Assembly: GCF_001514125.1 (NCBI RefSeq)
Contig: NZ_KQ948566.1
Coordinates: 131,442 to 195,441, forward strand
Source: Streptomyces longwoodensis
GTDB taxonomy: Bacteria > Actinomycetota > Actinomycetes > Streptomycetales > Streptomycetaceae
Length of the DNA stretch: 64,000 nucleotides
Reading direction: 5' to 3'
A model generated the notes under the pieces. The model made no database searches. It saw nothing but the letters and a program-made list of their open reading frames with translations, and was not told the DNA's origin. How positions within the stretch are numbered: position 1 is the stretch's first letter; the number at the start of each line of letters is the position of its first letter. A program made the position numbers and the translations under genes. Shown one piece after another: positions 58,157 through 64,000 of the stretch.

Positions 58157-59245
58157 ATGATCGAGCCGTTCCGCATCGACATCCCGCAGGCCGACCTCGA
58201 CGACCTGGCCGGCCGCCTCTCCCGCACCCGCTGGCCCGACGAGATCGCCGACGCCGGGTGGGACTACGGCTTTCCGCTGGCGCGGCTGCGGGAACTCGCC
58301 GAGCACTGGCGCACCGGGTACGACTGGCGCGCGCACGAGGCCCGGCTCAACGAACTGCCGCACTTCACCACCGGGATCGACGGCCAGACCGTGCACTTCG
58401 TCCACGTGCGGTCCCCGCGACCGGACGCGCTCGCACTGGTCCTCACGCACGGCTGGCCCGGTTCCTTCCTCGAATTCCTGGACGTCGTCGAGCCGTTGTC
58501 GCGCGACTTCCACCTGGTGATCCCGTCCATCCCGGGTTTCGGCTTCTCCGGCCCCACCCACGAGCGGGGGTGGGACGTCACGCGGGTCGCGCGGGCCTGG
58601 GCGGAGCTCATGCGCCGTCTCGGGTACGAGCGTTACGGCGCGCAGGGCGGCGACTTCGGCTCGGGCATCTCCCTGGCGCTCGGGGCGGTGGCGCCCGAGC
58701 AGGTCGTCGGCGTGCACGTCAACTACCTGCCGACCCGGCCGGACCCGGACGCCGGCGTCGCCCTGTCCGCCACGGACGAGGCCCGGCTGGACAAGGTCAG
58801 GCAGCTCATGGCCAACCGGCCGCCGTACCAGGCGCTCCAGGCCACGACCCCGCAGACCCTCGGCTACGCCCTGACCGACTCACCGGTCGGCCAACTCGCC
58901 TGGATCGCCGAGCGCTTCGCCCAGTGGACCGATCCGCGCACGCCCGTCGACGACGAGCGGATGCTCACCGACGTCTCGCTGTACTGGCTGACCGCCACCG
59001 CGGCGTCCTCGGCACGCCTGGGCCGCGAGTCACAGCGGCAGGCCCCCCGTTGCCCGGCCCCGGTGGGCGTGGCGGTGTTCGCGCACGACATCACCCAGTC
59101 GGTACGACCGCTCGCCGAGCGCCTGTACGACATCCGGCACTGGTCGGAGTTCGACCGCGGGGGTCACTTCGCCGCGATGGAGGTACCCGAGCTGTTCGCG
59201 GAGGACGTGCGGGACTTCTTCCTCTCCGGCCTCAAGCAGGACTAG
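58157..59245 (+). CDS. Epoxide-hydrolase-like alpha/beta hydrolase with EHN domain
   Basis: This 362-residue protein has the N-terminal EHN segment (DIPQADLDDLAGRLSRTRWP). The alpha/beta fold follows, with oxyanion motif HGWPGSFLEF, nucleophile aspartate in AQGGDFGSGIS and a C-terminal histidine in DRGGHFAAMEVPE. This is the microsomal epoxide hydrolase-type layout; related bacterial enzymes open epoxides to diols. It is likely repressed by the divergent MarR gene. Its 3' end overlaps the convergent glycosyltransferase by 14 bp. Confidence 0.9.
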   Translation: MIEPFRIDIPQADLDDLAGRLSRTRWPDEIADAGWDYGFPLARLRELAEHWRTGYDWRAHEARLNELPHFTTGIDGQTVHFVHVRSPRPDALALVLTHGWPGSFLEFLDVVEPLSRDFHLVIPSIPGFGFSGPTHERGWDVTRVARAWAELMRRLGYERYGAQGGDFGSGISLALGAVAPEQVVGVHVNYLPTRPDPDAGVALSATDEARLDKVRQLMANRPPYQALQATTPQTLGYALTDSPVGQLAWIAERFAQWTDPRTPVDDERMLTDVSLYWLTATAASSARLGRESQRQAPRCPAPVGVAVFAHDITQSVRPLAERLYDIRHWSEFDRGGHFAAMEVPELFAEDVRDFFLSGLKQD

Positions 59246-61304
59246 GGACCATCGTCCTCCTGGTCCGGGCCTCCCGGTAGAGCTCCGCCAGCGCCTCGGC
59301 CATGCCCGAGACCGGGAACCGGGAGTTCACCGTGTCCCGCCCGGCGCGGGCCATGCGGGAGCGCTGCGGCTCGGGCAGGGCGACCAGCCGCTCCAGGTCC
59401 TCGGCCAGGGTGGCCGACGACGCGGTGTCCAGGAGGACGCCGTTGACGCCGTCGCGCAGGTAGTGGGCCACTCCCCCGCGGCGCGGGCCGGCGGCGGGCA
59501 GCCCCGCCTCCATCGCCTCGAGGACGGCGAGGCCGAACTCCTCCTTGGCGCTGGGGCACACGTACCAGGCGCGCGGACCGTGGACCGGGTCGCCCAGGGC
59601 GTGTTCCAGGCGTCGTACCGCCGCGTTGGGCAGGGCCGGACGTACGGCCAGCCGACGGGCCGCCTCGGGATGCCCGGCGACGAGGGACCGCAGGGCGTCC
59701 CTCATCTGCTCCTCCTCCGCCGTGGGGCGCTCGGCCGCACCGCCCACGAGCACCAGCGTGCTGGTGCGCCACAGACCGGCGGTGAGCCAGGCCCGCAGCA
59801 GCACGTCCTGCTGCTTGACGGGGTGCAGGCGCCCCACGCACAGCAGCAGCGGCAGGTCCCGGTCGGCGGGCGCGAGTCCGTCCGGGCGGTGCCCGCCGGA
59901 GAACAGTTCGGCGAGCAGGGCACGCCGAGCCGCGTCCTCGTCCTCGGCGGGGCGGTAGGGGGCGATGCCCTCCGGGGGCGCGGGCGGGCCGGCGGGACCG
60001 TGGCGGGCGGCCAGCAGCGGGAAGTGCCGGACGAGGTCGCGGGTGCCGCTCGGACCGGGGATCGCCACCACGGTGGCGGCGCGGTCGACGAGGCGGTCGG
60101 CGAGGAAGACCCGGTGCAGGGCGTCGCGGAGGCGGTGGGCCCGCTCCGGGTCGCGCGGGTCCGCCTGCCGGTGGCTCTCCACGAGGCGGCGGTGCGGATC
60201 GGGCGTCGCGGTGAACACCAGCCGGGCGTCGACGCTGTCGGCGGCCTGGGCGAGGGCCAGGCTGCCCTCGTCCGCGTAGCGCACGTGCAGGACGTCCACG
60301 GGCCGCCCGAGCAGGCCGAGCAGCCGGGTGGCCCACCAGGCCAGCGCCGGCCGGTGCTCCGGCAACCGGTGCTGCGGGGGCGGGCCGTCGGAGTCCACCG
60401 GCAGCCGGAGCAGCCAGTGCCCGGCGTGCCGCTCGCTCAACAGGCTGACGCCCGACGCCAGTTCGGCCTGCCCGGCGGTGACGATCGTGAGGACGCCCGC
60501 GAGGGAGCCGAGGTCCGCGAGGGCGTCGCCGAGGGCGCCCAGCAGCACGGACAAGCCGCCGCTGGCCCCCTGCCCCGGGGTGTCGAAGCCGCCCAGCAGC
60601 ATGCTCTGCGCCACCAGCGGACCGGGTGCCCGGCCCGGACCGTCCGGCAGGGTGAGGTCCCGGCACAGCAGCAGGGCCTCGTACGGGTCGGCCGCCTCGG
60701 CCACCGGCGGCAGCAGCCGGCCGCCCGTGGGGTGCCCGTGCAGATGGCGCCAGAGGGCGTGCCGGATGGCGCGGCCCCCGGGCCCGGCGAGGCGCACCGC
60801 CTCCTCGGGGTCGAGCGGCCACAGTCCGGTCGCCGTGGCGAGGTCCAGCAGTTCCGCCACGTCCGGCGCGCCGGGCGCGAGCCGCAGGAGGGCGTGGCGC
60901 AGCGCGTCGCCGCACCACTCCGGGCCGTGCGCGCGGACGGTGCCCGGCCACAGGTCGGCGAGCACCGCCGCCGTCCGCGGTCCCTCCGCCGTGTGGGCGA
61001 GCAGCGCTTCCGGCGTGAGCGGCACGCCGAGCCGGGCCGCCTGCCGGAGGGAGGCCACCGCCACGTCCTCACGACCGAGTCCGGCCGCACGGCCGTGCGC
61101 CGCGCCCCGAGGCATCAGCCCGTACTCGGCCTCCAGCAGCAGGGCGAGGTCGTCGCCCCCCACCGGGGACGGCCCGGGCCGCCACCGTACGGCCGGGGAA
61201 CGGGTGAAGAAGGCGCGGCGGGCGTCGACCAGCGGGTCCCCGTCGGCGCGGGAAGGCGGCGCGAGGCAGTCGTCGGGCCGGGTCATGGGGGTGGACGCGG
61301 ACAC
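59232..61304 (-). CDS. GT4-type glycosyltransferase with long N-terminal extension
   Basis: This 690-residue protein starts at GTG 61304, with GGGAG upstream. The C-terminal half is a GT-B/GT4 domain: LLLCVGRLHPVKQQDVLLRA and the donor-site E-x7-E run CPSAKEEFGLAVLEAMEAG. The N-terminal acceptor-side half has LGGFDTPGQGASGGLSVLLG, which resembles sucrose-synthase and sucrose-phosphate-synthase types. Residues 1-220 match no domain I know. Donor and acceptor are unknown. It is not next to other sugar-transfer genes. Confidence 0.8.
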   Translation of the reverse strand: MSASTPMTRPDDCLAPPSRADGDPLVDARRAFFTRSPAVRWRPGPSPVGGDDLALLLEAEYGLMPRGAAHGRAAGLGREDVAVASLRQAARLGVPLTPEALLAHTAEGPRTAAVLADLWPGTVRAHGPEWCGDALRHALLRLAPGAPDVAELLDLATATGLWPLDPEEAVRLAGPGGRAIRHALWRHLHGHPTGGRLLPPVAEAADPYEALLLCRDLTLPDGPGRAPGPLVAQSMLLGGFDTPGQGASGGLSVLLGALGDALADLGSLAGVLTIVTAGQAELASGVSLLSERHAGHWLLRLPVDSDGPPPQHRLPEHRPALAWWATRLLGLLGRPVDVLHVRYADEGSLALAQAADSVDARLVFTATPDPHRRLVESHRQADPRDPERAHRLRDALHRVFLADRLVDRAATVVAIPGPSGTRDLVRHFPLLAARHGPAGPPAPPEGIAPYRPAEDEDAARRALLAELFSGGHRPDGLAPADRDLPLLLCVGRLHPVKQQDVLLRAWLTAGLWRTSTLVLVGGAAERPTAEEEQMRDALRSLVAGHPEAARRLAVRPALPNAAVRRLEHALGDPVHGPRAWYVCPSAKEEFGLAVLEAMEAGLPAAGPRRGGVAHYLRDGVNGVLLDTASSATLAEDLERLVALPEPQRSRMARAGRDTVNSRFPVSGMAEALAELYREARTRRTMVPSPA

Positions 61305-61429
61305 GGGGGCTCCCTTGAGTGGTCGTTCGAGGGGGGTTCGTCAGCGGGGCGAGGGCCGGATGCGCGGGCGGGAACGTGCAGCGTTCCGTTCACCGCCTCC
61401 GGGGTCCGGCCCGGGGCGGGTCCTTCAGG

Positions 61430-61789
61430 TCACCGGGGCGCCGTCTGCCCGGAACCTTCTCCCTCCGCCTGCGCCCAGGGCGCCATGTCTTCTTCCGCCT
61501 GCGTCACGGGGGTCACGAGCGTCAGGAACCGCCCCACGCTCAGGTGCGCCTCCGACGGATGGTGCAGGGCGCGGTCCGCGTCGATGGTGTACCGGGTGTT
61601 CCGGCCCACGCGTCGCCGGGTGAGGTACCCGGCGGCCTCCAGGTCACGGACGACGTTCGACGTGGCCCGTTCGGTGATGTGGCACGCCAGGGCGATGTCC
61701 CGCACGCGGCAGGCGGGGTCACGGGCGATGGCCAGCAGGACCCGGGCGTGCGCCGTGAGGAACGCCCGTGCTCGGACCGTCGGGTTCAC
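61430..61789 (-). CDS. Winged-helix transcriptional regulator
   Basis: This 119-residue protein starts at GTG 61789 with a weak ribosome site. A compact winged helix is seen in CRVRDIALACHITERATSNV, with the wing GYLTRRRVGRNTRYTIDADR. A short helical tail follows (SVGRFLTLVTPVTQAEEDMA). It resembles single-domain MarR/ArsR-like regulators without metal-binding cysteines in the usual place. The target is unknown. Confidence 0.8.
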   Translation of the reverse strand: MNPTVRARAFLTAHARVLLAIARDPACRVRDIALACHITERATSNVVRDLEAAGYLTRRRVGRNTRYTIDADRALHHPSEAHLSVGRFLTLVTPVTQAEEDMAPWAQAEGEGSGQTAPR

Positions 61790-62076
61790 CGGGAGACCTG
61801 CCCTTCGTCAACGACCGGCGGGGGCGAGCTCCCCGTCTCCGTCAGAGGAGGTCACGAGACGGGGAACTCACCCACTCTTCCGCCCGGGTCCGGCTCCTGG
61901 ATGCGGCTCCCGGATGCGGCTTCCTCCCACGGACCCCGAATCCGATGCACGATCGCTGCGAGTTGTTCCTCAGGACGGTCGCGCGGAGGCTGGGCGCACG
62001 GTCCTCAGGCGTGCGTGAGGGCAGCGGTCCCACGGTCGTGGGCCCCGCACAGCCTCGGAAACGGGAGTGGTCGATC

Positions 62077-62703
62077 ATGACAACCACACGGACGGTTCCT
62101 CCGACGACGTCCTCCGCGCACCACCACGGGTCCGACGGGTCCGAAGGGTCCGGCGGGTCCGGCGGGTCCTGCGGGTCCGACCTCGCCACCCGGTTCGCCG
62201 CCGGCGACGAGTCCGCACTCGCCGAGGCGTACCGCACCTGGGGCGTCATGGTGCAGGGCATGTGCCGCCGCACCCTGGGCGACGTGCACGAGGCCGAGGA
62301 CGTGACGCAGACGGTCTTCCTCGCGGCCTGGCGCGGTCGCGCCGGGTTCCGCCCCGAGCGCGGTGCGCTCTCCGCCTGGCTGGTGGGCATCACCCGCCGC
62401 AAGATCGCCGACGCCCTGGAGGCGCGCAGCCGCCGCGCCACCCTGGTCGCCACGGCCGGCTCCCTGCTCACCGTCGGCGAAGGACCGGGGGACGCGGACC
62501 CGCAGTCGGCGCTCGACCGCGTCCTGATCAGCCAGTCGCTGACCGAGCTGAGCGCGCAACAGCGGACGGTGATCGAACTGGCCTTCTTCAAGGACCTCAC
62601 GCAGACGCAGATCGCCCAGGTCACCGGCTGGCCCCTGGGCACCGTGAAGAGCCACACGCGCCGGGGGCTGCGGCGCCTCGGCGACTGCCTGAGCCACCAC
62701 TGA
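62077..62703 (+). CDS. ECF-type RNA polymerase sigma factor
   Basis: I start at ATG 62077 (208 residues). After a Gly-Ser-rich head made by a 9-bp DNA repeat, sigma region 2 reads EAYRTWGVMVQGMCRRTLGD, then HEAEDVTQTVFLAAWRG. Region 4 has LSAQQRTVIELAFFKDLTQT and GWPLGTVKSHTRRGLRRLGD. No anti-sigma gene is adjacent. Because a LitR-type B12 regulator follows on the same strand, this may be the LitS-like sigma factor that drives light-induced carotenoid genes in Streptomyces; that assignment rests on position. Confidence 0.88.
   Translation: MTTTRTVPPTTSSAHHHGSDGSEGSGGSGGSCGSDLATRFAAGDESALAEAYRTWGVMVQGMCRRTLGDVHEAEDVTQTVFLAAWRGRAGFRPERGALSAWLVGITRRKIADALEARSRRATLVATAGSLLTVGEGPGDADPQSALDRVLISQSLTELSAQQRTVIELAFFKDLTQTQIAQVTGWPLGTVKSHTRRGLRRLGDCLSHH
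62128..62181 (+). repeat. Tandem 9-bp repeat (GGGTCCGAC x6) in the sigma gene
   Basis: Six head-to-tail copies of GGGTCCGRC-like units encode Gly-Ser-X six times, within the segment GSDGSEGSGGSGGSCGSD near the N-terminus. Copy number can vary by slippage without a frame change. Confidence 0.8.
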
Positions 62704-62721
62704 GGCCCCCGTCCAGGGGCC
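62704..62721 (+). terminator. Short hairpin after the sigma gene
   Basis: GGCCCC (62704-62709) pairs with GGGGCC (62716-62721) immediately after the stop codon. The stem is short, so this is a weak terminator candidate. Confidence 0.4.
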
Positions 62722-62897
62722 GGACCGCTGTCGCTCGGCCGGCACTCGACCGACCGCGCATCAGCCACGAGCCCCTGTCCGACGACTGACCGACGCGGGA
62801 ACGATGCAAGCTCGGAGCCTCGACCGATCGCCCCTCCGCTCCCGGCCGACCTCGCCCCGCCCGCATCCGCGGATCCCCTCGCGCCGGAAGAGCGGGC

Positions 62898-63929
62898 ATG
62901 GCGACCCCCCAGCGTGACGAACTGCCCGTCGCGGGGCTGACCACCGGCCAGCTCGCCCGTCTGCTCGGTGTCTCCCCGACGACCCTGCGGTCGTGGGACC
63001 GCCGCTACGGCTTCGGGCCGGCGTCCCGGGCCGACGGACGCCACCGGCGCTGGTCACCCGACGACGTGGCCATGGCGCAGGAGATGTGCCGGCTCACCGC
63101 CACGGGAACACCCCCGGCCGAGGCCGCACGCACCGCGCGGCTGCACGCGCGTGGCGCCGACGGCACGGGCGGGCCGGGCGAATGGTCCCCGGTCCCGTCG
63201 GACGGGACGGACGGGACCGCAGCGCGAGCCGGGAGCGGGCTGCCGCTCGGACGCGTCCGGTCCGAGTGCCGCGGGCTCGCCCGTGCCGCGGTGCGGCTCG
63301 ACGCGGAAGAGGTGCGGGAGCTGTTGCGGCGGGCCGTGGCCCACCACGGTCCCGCGGTGGCGTGGGAGGAGGTCATGTCGCCCGCGCTCCAGGCCGTCGG
63401 ACGCAAGTGGCAGTCCTCGGGCGAGGAGGGCGAACAGTACGTCGAGGTGGAGCACCTGCTGTCCTGGCACATCTCCGCCGCCCTGCGCCACTACTACCTG
63501 GACGCCGCACGCCCCCGCCGCGCCGCCGCCGGGCTTCCCGTCCTGCTGTCCTGCCTCCCGGGGGAACAGCACACGCTCCCGCTCGACGTGCTCACCGCCG
63601 TCCTCGGCGACGAGGGCCTGGCGGTCCTCATGCTGGGCGGATCGGTACCGGCCGACGCGCTGATCACCGCGGTACGGCGCGTCGCGTCGCTCGCCGTGGT
63701 CCTGTGGGCCCAGACCAGCGACACGGCGGACCTGGCCCTCGCCCGCCGGGTCGCCGGGGCGCGCTGGGGTGTCCGGGGCGCGCGGACGCAGACGCCGGTC
63801 CTCCTGTGCGGCCCCGGCTGGCACCCGGTGACGGACGACGCGGAGCCGTCCGAACTCACCCACGTGACAAGCCTGCACGACGCGGTGCGCACGCTCACCG
63901 GGCTCGGGCGGGAACGCCCCGCCCGGTGA
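62898..63929 (+). CDS. litR: LitR/CarH-like MerR regulator with B12-binding domain
   Basis: This 343-residue protein starts at ATG 62898. Residues 14-85 are a MerR helix-turn-helix (LTTGQLARLLGVSPTTLRSW, RRYGFGP, RHRRWSPDDV). After a variable linker, residues 125-200 form the four-helix B12 cap, with a Trp and a Glu-His pair (RKWQSS ... VEVEH). A cobalamin-binding Rossmann domain follows with LSCLPGEQHTLPLDVLTAVL. In Streptomyces, LitR with adenosylcobalamin represses in the dark and light releases it. The preceding ECF gene is its probable partner. The Trp-to-Glu-His spacing is longer than usual. Confidence 0.85.
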   Translation: MATPQRDELPVAGLTTGQLARLLGVSPTTLRSWDRRYGFGPASRADGRHRRWSPDDVAMAQEMCRLTATGTPPAEAARTARLHARGADGTGGPGEWSPVPSDGTDGTAARAGSGLPLGRVRSECRGLARAAVRLDAEEVRELLRRAVAHHGPAVAWEEVMSPALQAVGRKWQSSGEEGEQYVEVEHLLSWHISAALRHYYLDAARPRRAAAGLPVLLSCLPGEQHTLPLDVLTAVLGDEGLAVLMLGGSVPADALITAVRRVASLAVVLWAQTSDTADLALARRVAGARWGVRGARTQTPVLLCGPGWHPVTDDAEPSELTHVTSLHDAVRTLTGLGRERPAR

Positions 63930-64000
63930 GCGAGTGCCTGTGGTGCACGCCGTAGCGACCGCCTTCCTTCACCACGGCGTGCGCCTTCACGCGTAGGGGC

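Noticed and set aside
1..64000. tRNA, rRNA, riboswitch and complete transposase genes
   Set aside because: I looked for cloverleaf, ribosomal, cobalamin/TPP-type and DDE transposase patterns on both strands and found none convincing by eye.

Overview
The window reads as a Streptomyces chromosome. Base composition is very GC-rich with strong third-position GC bias, ribosome binding sites are of the AGGAGG type, GTG starts are frequent, and there are many LacI, TetR, MarR, AraC and LysR regulators and secreted hydrolases. Eight gene remnants, two copies of a small inverted-repeat element and a relic CRISPR array suggest an accessory chromosome arm rather than the core; that placement is inference. 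No tRNA, rRNA or complete transposase was seen.

Layout. 1-3402: the end of an AraC regulator, a MarR/quinone oxidoreductase pair around three identical palindromes, a deleted esterase relic and an AraC-GyrI regulator. 3403-18915: a sugar-use locus with a secreted GH2 glycosidase, a YtfQ/YtfR/YtfT/YjfF-like ABC importer, a LacI regulator and, beyond a GlxA-type regulator and a reductase, a GH31 enzyme. Both glycosidases carry AACGTT palindromes upstream. Galactofuranose is the substrate suggested by the importer type. 19007-23319: two membrane-tethered XRE regulators, one with an outside peptidoglycan-binding domain, beside two secreted peptidoglycan-binding proteins. 23336-29652: an alpha/beta hydrolase, a GH13 amylase, a small conserved protein and a sulfite oxidase preceded by a cysteine-containing leader peptide.

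29653-37676: a WYL regulator, a hydrolase, a winged-helix protein, then a stretch of remnants (ATP-grasp ligase, HXXEE protein, cation transporter) with a 42-residue membrane peptide. This is followed by a partner-switching set: two STAS proteins, one ATPase kinase and one GAF-PP2C phosphatase. 38009-43989: a 399-residue orphan with a papain-like Q-x5-C motif, a small conserved protein, the 165 bp inverted-repeat element, a secreted mannose-lectin-type protein, a GAF-LuxR regulator, an AA10 copper monooxygenase behind a perfect CebR box, and a hydrolase.

44038-45220 is a scar of three broken genes, two of them truncated head to head at one junction. 45257-47966 is the haem-sensing trio HbpS-SenS-SenR. 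48122-48278 holds three type I-E-like CRISPR repeats with two 32-nt spacers and no cas genes in the window. 48317-61789 carries a secreted FG-GAP-type protein and several regulator/enzyme pairs (TetR/oxidoreductase, XRE/SDR, LysR/aldo-keto reductase, MarR/epoxide hydrolase), plus a methyltransferase, an ATPase and a glycosyltransferase. The right end (62077-63929) has an ECF sigma factor followed by a LitR-type B12-dependent MerR regulator, a likely light-response pair.
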